DNA of 64,000 nt from Nonomuraea typhae (GTDB lineage: Bacteria; Actinomycetota; Actinomycetes; Streptosporangiales; Streptosporangiaceae), in NCBI RefSeq assembly GCF_009760925.1, contig NZ_VRLV01000011.1, positions 124,001 through 188,000 on the forward strand, in the 5' to 3' direction. The position numbers were made by a program, and so were the translations under genes. Of this stretch, positions 47,565 through 55,587 are shown piece by piece (position 1 is the stretch's first letter; each line of letters opens with the position of its first letter). The notes below the pieces were generated by a model, which had not been told where the DNA came from, did not search any database, and was given only the letters and a program-made list of their open reading frames with translations.

Positions 47565-49136
47565 ATGCACGGCACCTGGACCCTCATCAAGCTCGCCGTC
47601 CGCCGCGAACGCCTGACCACCCCCGCCTGGATCCTGCTCCTCGCGGTGCTGGCCGCCGGCCAGGCCAGCCGCTACGCCCAGACGTTCACCACGCCCCAGA
47701 TGGTCGCCGACTTCGCCCGCGAGATGACCGCCAACAAGGCGCTCACCGCCTTCGCCGGCCAGGTCTACTCCCCCACGATCGCCGGCATGGCCGTCTGGAA
47801 GAACGCCGACGCCATCTACACGATCCTCGCCCTGATCGCGATCCTCACCATCGTCCGCCACACCCGCGCCGAGGAGGAGTCCGGCCGCGCGGAGCTGATC
47901 CGCGCCGGCGCCGTCGGCCGCTTCGCCCCGCTGACCGCCGCCCTGACCGTCACCGGCGTCTCGATGCTGCTGGCCGGCCTGGTCACCGCCCTGTCCATGG
48001 CGAAGCTCGGCTTCGACGTCACCGGCTCGCTGGCCTTCGGCGCCGCCGTCACCGGCATCGGCCTGGTCTTCACCGCCGTCGGCGCGCTGGCCGCCCAGCT
48101 CACCGAGGGCGCCCGCACCACGGTCGGCCTGGCCGCGCTCGGCCTGGGCGTGTCCTACCTGGCCCGGTTCATCGCCGACGGCGCCGGGAGCACCGCGCTG
48201 AAGTGGGCCACCCCGCACGGCTGGGCGCACCTGGTCCAGCCCTACGCCGCCAACTCCTTCGCCGCCCTGCTGCCCGCCCTCGCCCTCACGCTGATCGCCG
48301 TCGCCGCCGCCTACCGGCTCTGCGCCCGGCGCGACCTCGGCCACGGCGTCATCGCCCAGCGCCCCGGCCCCGCCCACGCCCCGCGCCTCACCTCGCCGCT
48401 GGCCCTGGCCTGGCGCCTGCACAAGGGCCTGCTGACCGGCTGGAGCATCGGCTATACCGTCGCCGGCCTGGTGCTCGGCGCCCTGGCCCTGTCGATCCCG
48501 GAGGTCTCCCGGCAGGGCGCCTCGGTCCAGGAGTTCCTCAACCGCTACACCGCCGCCGACACGGCCACCATGACCGACGCCTACCTGTGGCTGATCTCCC
48601 TCAGCCTCGGCTACGTCGCCGCCCTCTACCCCCTGCTGGCAGTCCTCCGCCTGCGCGCCGAGGAGAGCACCGGCCGCGCCGAGCTCCTGCTCGCCCACCC
48701 CGTCAGCCGCCTGCGCTGGGCCGCCGGCCACCTGGTGTTCGCCCTCGCCGGGCCGGTCGTCATCCTGACCCTCGCCGGTCTGGCCATGGGCATCGCCGTC
48801 GGCGACCCGCTGGGCGTCCTGCCCGGCACGCTGGTCCAGGTCCCCGCGGTCTGGGTCCTGGCCGGGTTCGCTACCGCCGTCTTCGGCCTGCTGCCCAAGG
48901 CCGCCGCCGCCCTGAGCTGGGCCGCCTTCCTCTTCGTCAACCTCTTCGGCGAGGTGCTCGGCCCGATCATCGGCATCGACTACTGGATCGCCAAGTACTT
49001 CGTCCCCTTCCCGAACCTGCCGATGGTCCTGTCCGGTGAGGGCTTCGCCGCCGGCCCCATCCTGATCATGACCGGGCTGACCGCCGCGCTCGTCGCCGCC
49101 GGCCTCACCGCGCTCAACCGCCGGGCCCTGGTCTGA
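47565..49136 (+). CDS. ABC-2 type permease (tetronasin/polyketide exporter-like)
   Basis: 523-residue permease with about 12 hydrophobic helices in two halves, each beginning with a cytoplasmic amphipathic stretch (TLIKLAVRRERLTTPAWIL and LAWRLHKGLLTGWSIGY) and carrying RAEEESGRAELI and RAEESTGRAELLLAHPVSRLR, the repeated signature of the TnrB3-type antibiotic exporters. Partner of the preceding ATPase. Substrate unknown. Its stop overlaps the next start by one base (TGATG). Confidence 0.92.
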   Translation: MHGTWTLIKLAVRRERLTTPAWILLLAVLAAGQASRYAQTFTTPQMVADFAREMTANKALTAFAGQVYSPTIAGMAVWKNADAIYTILALIAILTIVRHTRAEEESGRAELIRAGAVGRFAPLTAALTVTGVSMLLAGLVTALSMAKLGFDVTGSLAFGAAVTGIGLVFTAVGALAAQLTEGARTTVGLAALGLGVSYLARFIADGAGSTALKWATPHGWAHLVQPYAANSFAALLPALALTLIAVAAAYRLCARRDLGHGVIAQRPGPAHAPRLTSPLALAWRLHKGLLTGWSIGYTVAGLVLGALALSIPEVSRQGASVQEFLNRYTAADTATMTDAYLWLISLSLGYVAALYPLLAVLRLRAEESTGRAELLLAHPVSRLRWAAGHLVFALAGPVVILTLAGLAMGIAVGDPLGVLPGTLVQVPAVWVLAGFATAVFGLLPKAAAALSWAAFLFVNLFGEVLGPIIGIDYWIAKYFVPFPNLPMVLSGEGFAAGPILIMTGLTAALVAAGLTALNRRALV

Positions 49137-49819
49137 TGCACCTCATCGGCAACGACACCACAGCGGTGACGGAGGCGGCGCGGATCGCCGGGGAGATGGC
49201 CGTGGCCCTTCTGGACGCGGCCCGCCCCGGGGCCCGCGCCGCCGCGCCGTACCAGGCGGCCATGACCGCCGCGCACCTCCGCGAGGCCCGCGCGGAGGTG
49301 CGGGTCGAGCGCTACCAGAGCGCCGGCGGGGCGGTGCTGCTCGCGCAGCTCGTCTGCTGGTACGGCGGGCACGAGGTGCGCAGGGCGCTGACGGTGCCGG
49401 TCGGCTCGCCGACTCCCGGACTCGAATCCGCCCTCCAGGCGGCCGAGGAGCGCTACCTGGCCGGGCTGCGCGCCCTGAGCCCCGGGGCCACGCTCGGCCA
49501 GGTGCGCGCGGCCATGGGCCCAAGCGCCGACGTGACCGCCCGGGTGAGCCTGCTCAACCACCGGATGAGCGGCGACGTGCGCGTCGTGCCCGGCATGACC
49601 GTGGCGCTGGAGGTCGCCTGCGACCTGGACGGCAACCCGGCGCTGCGCGGCGGCACCGCCCTCACCACCGCGCACGGCCCGATCGACCTGAACCGCCAGC
49701 ACCACCCGATCGACCTGGACCGCCAGCACGGCACAATCGACCTGAACCACCAGCACGGCCCGATCGACCTGAACCACCAGCACGGCCCGATCGACCTGGA
49801 CCGTCAGGACTCCAGATAG
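49136..49819 (+). CDS. Degenerate M24-peptidase-like protein with repeated C-terminus
   Basis: 227 residues. The first 175 resemble part of the creatinase/aminopeptidase (M24) fold: VCWYGGHEVRRALTVPVGSPTPGLESALQAAEERYLAGLRALSPGATLGQVRAA and VVPGMTVALEV. The metal ligands of M24 enzymes are not kept, so catalysis is unlikely. The last 45 residues are five copies of GPIDLNHQH-like nonapeptides encoded by the 27-base array. It is translationally coupled to an ABC exporter. A binding or substrate-guiding role is possible; function unknown. Confidence 0.65.
   Translation: MHLIGNDTTAVTEAARIAGEMAVALLDAARPGARAAAPYQAAMTAAHLREARAEVRVERYQSAGGAVLLAQLVCWYGGHEVRRALTVPVGSPTPGLESALQAAEERYLAGLRALSPGATLGQVRAAMGPSADVTARVSLLNHRMSGDVRVVPGMTVALEVACDLDGNPALRGGTALTTAHGPIDLNRQHHPIDLDRQHGTIDLNHQHGPIDLNHQHGPIDLDRQDSR
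49676..49810 (+). repeat. 27-base in-frame tandem repeat at a convergent junction
   Basis: Five contiguous 27-base units: 49676, 49703, 49730, 49757 and 49784. Unit core CGATCGACCTGAACCACCAG. Each encodes nine residues of GPIDLNHQH type. The last unit includes the stop region of the convergent response regulator (TCA at 49804-49806), so the array grew from the shared 3' ends. Confidence 0.9.
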
Positions 49820-50448
49820 GCCAGCACCGCCAGCACCCGCCGGTTCTGGTCGTCGGAGGGCGGCAGGTTGAGCTTGGCGAAAATGCTGGAGGTGTGCTTG
49901 CCGATCGCCTTCTCCGTCACCACCAGCCGGGCGGCGATGGCCTGGTTGGACAGCCCCTCGGCCATCAGCCCCAGCACCTCGCGCTCCCGGGGCGTGAGGG
50001 CCGAAAGCGGCTCGTCCCTGCCGCGCCGGGACAGAAGCTGGGCGATGACCTCGGCGTCCATGGCGGTGCCCCCGGCCGCGACCACACGGACCGACTCGAC
50101 GAACTGCTCCACGTCCCCGACCCGGTCCTTCAGCAGGTAGCCGATGCCGCCCGAGCGGTCGGAGAGCAGCTCTTTGGCGTAGAGCTGCTCGACGTACTGG
50201 GACAGGATCAGCACCGGCAGCCCCGGGATGCGCCGCCTGGCCTCCAGGGCGATCCGCAGGCCCTCGTCGGTCTGCGTGGGCGGCAGCCGTACGTCGATGA
50301 CCGCCACGTCGGGCCGGTGCCTGAGCAGGGCGGCGAGCAGCATCGGGCCGTTGTCCACGGCCTCCACCACCTCGAAGCCGTGTGTGCGCAGCAGCCGGGT
50401 CAGGCCGTCCCGGAGGAGGGCGAGGTCTTCGGCGATGACAACGCGCAC
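49804..50448 (-). CDS. NarL/LuxR-family response regulator
   Basis: 214-residue two-component response regulator. Receiver domain: VVIAEDLALLRDGL, phospho-acceptor Asp in VAVIDVRLPP, Lys in YLLKDRVGD. C-terminal LuxR HTH: LTPREREVLGLMAEGLSNQAIAARL, VTEKAIGKHTSSIFAKLNLP. GTG start at 50448 inside the 3' end of the kinase gene (49-base overlap). The 35-base dyad upstream of the ABC operon (51483-51517) is its likely binding site. Confidence 0.94.
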   Translation of the reverse strand: MRVVIAEDLALLRDGLTRLLRTHGFEVVEAVDNGPMLLAALLRHRPDVAVIDVRLPPTQTDEGLRIALEARRRIPGLPVLILSQYVEQLYAKELLSDRSGGIGYLLKDRVGDVEQFVESVRVVAAGGTAMDAEVIAQLLSRRGRDEPLSALTPREREVLGLMAEGLSNQAIAARLVVTEKAIGKHTSSIFAKLNLPPSDDQNRRVLAVLAYLES

Positions 50449-51455
50449 GGCAGCTCCATGATCAGTTCGGTCGGCCCGCCGGGCGGGCTGTGGACGGCCA
50501 GCGTGCCGTCGAAGGCGGACAGGCGGCGTTCGATCCCGCGCAGCCCGGACCCGGCCAAGGGGTCGGCGCCCCCTCGGCCGTCGTCGCCGACCGTGAGCCG
50601 GATCAGGCCGCCGGAGTGGCGCAGCCGTACCCAGGCGCGGCCGGCGCGGCTGTGGGCGGCGAGGTTGGCGAGGGCCTCGGCGGCGGCGAAATACAGCGCG
50701 GACTCCACCGGCGCCTCCGGGCGGCCCGGCAGGTCAAGGTCCAGCTCGACCGGGACCGGGCAGAGCATGGCGGCGGCCCGGATCGCGCCGGCCAGCCCGC
50801 GGTCGGCCAGCACCGGCGGGTGGATGCCGCGCACCAGGTCACGCAGGTCGGTCAGGGCCTGCGCGGACGACTGCCAGGCTTCGTCGACCAGGCCGCGCAT
50901 CTGGTGGATGTCCATGCTCCTCCTGGCCATGCCGAGGCTCATGCGCATGGAGATGAGCCTGGCCTGGGCGCCGTCGTGCAGGTCGCGTTCGATGCGGCGC
51001 AGCTCGGCGGCCTGCGCGTCCACGGCGGCGGCCCGGGAGGCGGTCAGTTCCCTGATGCGCCGGGCCTGGGGGCTCTCGTCGGCGAGCAGGCGCTTGTCCA
51101 AGCCCTCTTGGAGGCGCGTGGAGACGTAGGCGGTCAGAATGCCGACCAGGAAGATCGCTGCCATCGCCACGCTGAGCGAGAGGGTGACCTCCACCCCGGG
51201 CCTCGCCGAGATCATGAGAATCAGCCTGATCACGTAGAGCATCGCCGCGACGAGCACGGCGGTGCCCGGGCCGAGCAGCACGCGTACCGCCAGCCACGCG
51301 ATCATCCTCAGGTCACCCGTCCCCGAGACCCCGGCCAGCGACCTGGCCGCGCGCAGCACCGGCGGCGGCGCGAACGGCAGCGCGAGCAGCAGCGCCAGCG
51401 CGGCCACACCGGTGACCACGTTGCGCGCGGCGCGAACCGCCCAACCCCGTTTCAC
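50400..51455 (-). CDS. NarL-type sensor histidine kinase
   Basis: 351-residue kinase. Two to three N-terminal membrane helices (VTGVAALALLLALPFAPPP, VLLGPGTAVLVAAMLYVIRLILM, VAMAAIFLVGILTAYVS), then a HisKA_3 domain with the phospho-His in ERDLHDGAQARLISMRMSLG and an HATPase with VGDDGRGG and GSGLRGIERRL. The sensor part is short, with little outside the membrane, so it probably senses a membrane-active compound, as kinases paired with ABC exporters do. GTG 51455 has GGAGGAGG a little far upstream; GTG 51485 is an alternative. Confidence 0.92.
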   Translation of the reverse strand: MKRGWAVRAARNVVTGVAALALLLALPFAPPPVLRAARSLAGVSGTGDLRMIAWLAVRVLLGPGTAVLVAAMLYVIRLILMISARPGVEVTLSLSVAMAAIFLVGILTAYVSTRLQEGLDKRLLADESPQARRIRELTASRAAAVDAQAAELRRIERDLHDGAQARLISMRMSLGMARRSMDIHQMRGLVDEAWQSSAQALTDLRDLVRGIHPPVLADRGLAGAIRAAAMLCPVPVELDLDLPGRPEAPVESALYFAAAEALANLAAHSRAGRAWVRLRHSGGLIRLTVGDDGRGGADPLAGSGLRGIERRLSAFDGTLAVHSPPGGPTELIMELPCALSSPKTSPSSGTA

Positions 51456-51482
51456 CCCTGCAGTCTGCCTCCTCCACGCCGG

Positions 51483-51517
51483 CACTGTCGGTGGGCCTAG
51501 ACCTACCCCCGACAGTG
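51483..51517. promoter_or_regulatory. 35-base dyad between kinase and ABC operon
   Basis: CACTGTCGG (51483-51491) and CCGACAGTG (51509-51517) form a perfect 9-base inverted repeat around a 17-base, partly symmetrical centre at 51500. It sits between the divergent kinase (start 51455) and ABC ATPase (start 51566). This is the expected place for a response-regulator operator controlling the transporter. Confidence 0.65.
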
Positions 51518-51565
51518 GGCATGCGCCGATGGCCTGCGCACACGCGGGCGGCGAGCCTGGATGTC

Positions 51566-52291
51566 GTGATCGAGATACACGGGCTCACCATCAAGTACGG
51601 CGCCGCCACGGCCGTGGACGATCTGACGTTCCACGTGAAACCGGGCCGGGTCACCGGGTTCCTGGGGCCGAACGGCGCGGGCAAGTCCTCAACGATGCGG
51701 GCGGTCCTCGGGCTGGAGACCCCGCAGGCCGGCGTCACGCTCGTGGACGGCCGGCCGTACGGCTCGTTCGGCAGGCCGCTGGAGCGGGTCGGCGCGCTTC
51801 TGGACGCGTCCGCGGCGCACGGCGGGCGCCGGGCGCGCGACCACGTGGCCTGCGTGGCGCGCAGCAACGGCATCGGCCGGCGCCGGGTGGAGGAGGTCCT
51901 GGAGCTGACCGGGCTCGCGGGAGTGGCGCGGCGGCGCGTGGGCGGGTTCTCGCTGGGCATGCGGCAGCGGCTCGGCATCGCGGTGGCGCTGCTGGGCGAC
52001 CCGGGGGTGCTGATGTTCGACGAACCGGTCAACGGGCTGGATCCGGAGGGGATCCGGTGGATCCGCGGGCTGCTGCGCACGCTGGCCGGGGAGGGGCGGA
52101 CGGTGCTGGTGTCCAGCCATCTGATGGGCGAGATGGAGCTGACCGCCGGGCACGTGGTGCTCATCGGGCGGGGGCGGCTGATCGAGGACACCTCGATGGC
52201 GTCGCTGGTGGAGCGGTTCGGGTCGCTGGAGGAGGCGTACCTGCGGCTGACGGAGTCGAGCGTGGAGTTCGCCGCCGGGAGGGCCGGGTGA
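51566..52291 (+). CDS. ABC transporter ATP-binding protein (BcrA-like)
   Basis: 241-residue ATPase similar to peptide-antibiotic resistance exporters. IEIHGLTIKYGAATAVDDLTF, Walker A GPNGAGKSS, signature FSLGMRQRLGIA, Walker B VLMFDEPVNGLDP, H-loop SSHLMGE, and the C-terminal GSLEEAYLRLT. GTG 51566 starts the domain; ATG 51521 is an upstream alternative but would overlap close to the dyad. Its TGA overlaps the next start (TGATG). Confidence 0.92.
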   Translation: MIEIHGLTIKYGAATAVDDLTFHVKPGRVTGFLGPNGAGKSSTMRAVLGLETPQAGVTLVDGRPYGSFGRPLERVGALLDASAAHGGRRARDHVACVARSNGIGRRRVEEVLELTGLAGVARRRVGGFSLGMRQRLGIAVALLGDPGVLMFDEPVNGLDPEGIRWIRGLLRTLAGEGRTVLVSSHLMGEMELTAGHVVLIGRGRLIEDTSMASLVERFGSLEEAYLRLTESSVEFAAGRAG

Positions 52292-54507
52292 TGCGCGGTG
52301 GAAGCGGGAGCCAGGGGCGCGCGAACGGCGTGATCACGGATGCCGTCGCGGCGGAGTGGCTGAAGTTCCGCACCCTGCGCTCCAACCTGTGGCTGCTGGC
52401 CGCCTCGCTGCTGGCGGTGCTGGTCAGCACGGGGGTGGCCGTGCTGACCGTGCGCGGCTTCGCCGGTCAGGACGCGGCCGAGCGGATGCGGTTCACCAGC
52501 GTCGGCGACGGGCTCGGCCCCGGTCTGCCGGTGGCGTTCTTCGTCATGAGCGTGCTGGGCGCGCTCGCGGTGACGGCCGAGTACGGAACCGGGCAGATCC
52601 GGACCAGCCTGGCGGCGGTGCCCAACCGGCACGTGCTGCTGCCGGCCAAGGCCACGGTGCTGCTCGGGGTCGGGCTGGTGGCGGGGCAGGTGCTGGCGTT
52701 CCTGATGCACGCCGGGGCGATGGCGGCGCTGGGCGGGCACGCCGGATTCGTGCTGCTCGACGGGCAGACGCTGGGCACGCGGCTGACGGAGCCCGGCGTG
52801 CTCGGCGGCGTGCTGCGCTCGGGGCTGGCGATCGGGCTGGTGACGCTGGTCGGGCTCGGGGTGGGCGCCGTGGTGCGGGCCACGGCGGGGGCGATGACCG
52901 TACTGATCGTCGCGCTGGGTGTGCTGCCGATGGCCGCCGCGACGCTGCCCCGGCCGTGGAACGCACGGGTGGGCGCGGTCCTGCTCGACGGGCTGGTGGG
53001 TGACGGCCTGCTGGTGCCGGGGGCGGCGCTGGCACTGCTGCTGGCCTATCCGGCAGCGGCGCTCGGCGCGGGCGCGGTGGCGATCGCGCGCAGGGGCCGC
53101 AGGGCGCACCCGCTCATCGTGGCCGGGGCCGCGACGGGCGTGCTGCTGACCGCGGTCGTCGTGATCCAGCCCGCGCACGCCGAGACCTTCGCCTGGAAGC
53201 CCTGCCAGAAGGAGCTGGAGTGCGGGGTCGTCCAGGTCCCGGTCGACTGGGACCGGCCGGCCGGCAGGAAGATCGGCATCAAGCTGGTACGGCTGGCCGC
53301 CACCGGAGCCCATCGCCGGATCGGCGTCCTCATGGCGTTGCCCGGCGGCCCGGGCGGCTCCGGCATCGAGGACCTGGAGAAGAAGGGCGGCGCCTTCGAC
53401 CGGATCCGCGACCGGTTCGACGTCGTCAGCCTGCTGCCGCGCAACGGCGTCGAGTTCGGCCGCATCCCCCAGGACTGCCTGGAGACGCCGGTGGAGATCG
53501 GCCTGCCGTACAGCGAAAGGGACTTCGAGCGGCAGGCCGCGGTCAACAGGCGGGCGGCCGAGCGGTGCCGGGCGGCCGACCCGGAGTTGTTCGACAACAT
53601 GGACTCGGCCTCCGTGGCCCGTGATGTCGAGGCGGTCCGCGTGGCGTTGGGCGAGAAGCAGCTCAGCATCCTCGGCACCTCGTACGGCGGCGTGACCGCG
53701 ACCAACTACGCCCGCATGTTCCCCTCCCGGGTCCGCGCGCTGGTGGTCGACGGCGCGGTGAACCTGCTCGACCGCCAGGTGCGCTACCCGGTGCTGGATA
53801 CCCAGCTCGACCGCTTCGCGGACTGGTGCGCCGCCACCACCGACTGCGCGCTGAACGGCCAGGACGTGCGGGCGATCTGGAAGGAGGTGACGGTGCCCGA
53901 CCGGCGGCTCCCGGCCAAGGGCAGAGGCGTGGTCTACACCGGCTTCGACGTCCAGATCGCGGCGGCGCCCCACCTCGTCTCCCCCGGCGAGAACCATGTC
54001 CGCTGGAAGGAACTGGCCACGGCCATCGCGCTGGCCAGGTCGGGCGACGCCGCCGGGTTCGCCGACTACGTGCGGGCGGGCACCCGGGGCACGAGCCGCA
54101 AGCCGCCGGCGCCCGTCGGCATGAGCATGACCCACTGCCTGGACTTCACGGGGCTGCGCGACTACGCCTCGGTCGTCGAGGAGAAGCGGCGCGGCGAGGA
54201 GAGGTCGCCCTACTTCCCCTACACCCGGCTCTGGCACGAGCTGGCCTGCGCGGGCTGGCCTTCCCCGGCCACGAACCCACCGCTGCCCATGCCCGGGACC
54301 GGGCTGCCGCCGGTGCTCGGCATCGCCACCTGGACCGAGCCCGACGTCAACGAACTGATCAAGCACGTGCCCGGCTCGGTGACGCTGCGGTACAAGGGCC
54401 ACGGCCACGGCCTCTACCTCAGCGCGGAACCCTGCGCGATCGGCCGGGTCAACCGGTACCTGATCCGCCTGGAGACGCCGGACACGGCCTGCGTGCCCAC
54501 GTCATGA
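52291..54507 (+). CDS. Fusion of ABC-2 permease and S33 tripeptidyl-aminopeptidase-like hydrolase
   Basis: 738 residues in one uninterrupted frame. Residues 1 to about 275 are an ABC permease with six helices (NLWLLAASLLAVLVSTGVAV to LALLLAYPAAALGAGAVAIA). A seventh helix, HPLIVAGAATGVLLTAVVVI, ends in the signal-peptide-like QPAHAETFAWKPC. Then comes an S33 alpha/beta hydrolase: oxyanion loop ALPGGPGGSG, nucleophile Ser 464 in GTSYGG, late His in GHGHGLYL. Seven helices would place the hydrolase outside the cell. The usual DVVxFDPRG reads DVVSLLPRN. Start ATG 52291 or GTG 52288. Confidence 0.85.
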   Translation: MRGGSGSQGRANGVITDAVAAEWLKFRTLRSNLWLLAASLLAVLVSTGVAVLTVRGFAGQDAAERMRFTSVGDGLGPGLPVAFFVMSVLGALAVTAEYGTGQIRTSLAAVPNRHVLLPAKATVLLGVGLVAGQVLAFLMHAGAMAALGGHAGFVLLDGQTLGTRLTEPGVLGGVLRSGLAIGLVTLVGLGVGAVVRATAGAMTVLIVALGVLPMAAATLPRPWNARVGAVLLDGLVGDGLLVPGAALALLLAYPAAALGAGAVAIARRGRRAHPLIVAGAATGVLLTAVVVIQPAHAETFAWKPCQKELECGVVQVPVDWDRPAGRKIGIKLVRLAATGAHRRIGVLMALPGGPGGSGIEDLEKKGGAFDRIRDRFDVVSLLPRNGVEFGRIPQDCLETPVEIGLPYSERDFERQAAVNRRAAERCRAADPELFDNMDSASVARDVEAVRVALGEKQLSILGTSYGGVTATNYARMFPSRVRALVVDGAVNLLDRQVRYPVLDTQLDRFADWCAATTDCALNGQDVRAIWKEVTVPDRRLPAKGRGVVYTGFDVQIAAAPHLVSPGENHVRWKELATAIALARSGDAAGFADYVRAGTRGTSRKPPAPVGMSMTHCLDFTGLRDYASVVEEKRRGEERSPYFPYTRLWHELACAGWPSPATNPPLPMPGTGLPPVLGIATWTEPDVNELIKHVPGSVTLRYKGHGHGLYLSAEPCAIGRVNRYLIRLETPDTACVPTS

Positions 54508-54616
54508 CCAGCGCCTGCGTGCCCACGTCATGACCAGCGCCTGCCTACCCATCTCATGACCAGCGCCTGCCTACCCATCTCATGACCAGCGCCTGCCTAC
54601 CCATCTCATGACCAGC
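54487..54616. repeat. 26-base tandem repeat carrying a two-way stop
   Basis: Five contiguous 26-base units starting at 54487, 54513, 54539, 54565 and 54591. Units 1-2 read GCCTGCGTGCCCACGTCATG then ACCAGC. Units 3-5 read GCCTGCCTACCCATCTCATG then ACCAGC. Each contains TCATGA, a stop on both strands. The permease-peptidase gene stops in unit 1 and the convergent nitronate monooxygenase gene stops in unit 5. Confidence 0.95.
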
Positions 54617-55553
54617 GGCGCAGGAGCGCTCCGGCGGCGGCGAACTCGGCCACGACCGCGGCCGCCGGGCGCTCCTCGCGCACCATGCCGACCGCCTGGC
54701 CGGAGTAGATGCAGGCGGTGTCGTAGTCGTCGTTCTCCCGCGCCGCCGCCAGCTCCGCCTGGGCGCCTTCGTCTGCGGCCAGCTCGCGCTCGCGGCCGTC
54801 CCAGGCGTCGAAGAAGCGGTTGCGCAGGGACCGCCCGCCGTACTCCCGGGGCCAGTCCAGCCGCTGGGCCACGTCGAAGACCCGGCCGTAGGCGGTGTCG
54901 TCCTCCTGCGCCGCCAGGATGCGCCGCTTGGCCGCCGCGGAACCCTGCGCCTCCTCGCAGGCCAGGAACGCCGTCCCCACCCAGGCGCCCTCGGCGCCCG
55001 CGGCGAGCACCGCGGCCAGCCCGCGGGCGTTGGCGATCCCGCCGGCCGCCAGCACCGGGATCTCCACCGCCTCCAGCACGCTCTGCAGCAGCGGCAGCGT
55101 GGCCACGTCGGCGCGCCCGTGCCCGCCGCCCTCTGCGCCGCGGGCCACGACGGCGTCCACGCCGGCCCGCTCGGCCTCGACCGCCTCGCGCGTGGTGCCC
55201 GCCTGGGTGACCACGGTGATGCCCGCCGCCTTCAGCCGTCCGACGTGCGGGGCGTAGTCGCCGAAGCTCACCGACACCAGGCTCGGCCGCGCCTCGATCA
55301 CCGCGTCGACCTGCTCCGGGTTCCCGGCCAGCGCCCAGGCCATCAGCCCGATCCCGTACGGCAGGCCGTCCGCGCCGGCGACGCCCGCCTCCCGGGCGAT
55401 CCACCCGGGTGTGGCCGCGGCGCCCGCCCCGAACATGCCCAGAGCCCCGGCCCGGGAGACCGCGGCGGCCAGCCGGCCGCCGCCGACCCCTGCCAACGGC
55501 GCCCCGACCAGGGGAAGCTCACGACCGAACCGCTCAGTGATCCACGTACGCAT
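54606..55553 (-). CDS. Nitronate monooxygenase family protein
   Basis: 315-residue FMN-dependent TIM-barrel protein (2-nitropropane dioxygenase family) that oxidises alkyl nitronates such as propionate-3-nitronate. Visible: LVGAPLAGVGGGRLAAAVSRAGALGMFG, VVTQAGTTREAVEAERAGVDAVVARGAEGGGHG with the conserved His, VLAAGGIANARGLAAVLAAGAEGAWVGTAFLA. ATG 55553. Divergent from the SARP gene with 34 bases between starts, so the two promoters overlap. Confidence 0.92.
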   Translation of the reverse strand: MRTWITERFGRELPLVGAPLAGVGGGRLAAAVSRAGALGMFGAGAAATPGWIAREAGVAGADGLPYGIGLMAWALAGNPEQVDAVIEARPSLVSVSFGDYAPHVGRLKAAGITVVTQAGTTREAVEAERAGVDAVVARGAEGGGHGRADVATLPLLQSVLEAVEIPVLAAGGIANARGLAAVLAAGAEGAWVGTAFLACEEAQGSAAAKRRILAAQEDDTAYGRVFDVAQRLDWPREYGGRSLRNRFFDAWDGRERELAADEGAQAELAAARENDDYDTACIYSGQAVGMVREERPAAAVVAEFAAAGALLRRWS

Positions 55554-55587
55554 GAGTAACTTCCTCTCGATACCCTGTCCAGGCTAG

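Noticed and set aside
52261..53200. Permease-peptidase fusion treated as two genes with a start near 53086
   Set aside because: No stop separates them, and there is no clear ribosome site before the seventh helix. Kept as one gene, with the two-gene alternative noted as a test.
51313..54408. Minus-strand open frame of about 1031 codons across the ABC permease-peptidase
   Set aside because: Antiparallel shadow of a clear coding frame; composition is His/Arg/Gly/Ala-rich and no motif is seen.
54487..54616. Possible insertion-sequence end or attachment site
   Set aside because: No transposase or integrase nearby, no target duplication, and the unit derives from the flanking gene ends.
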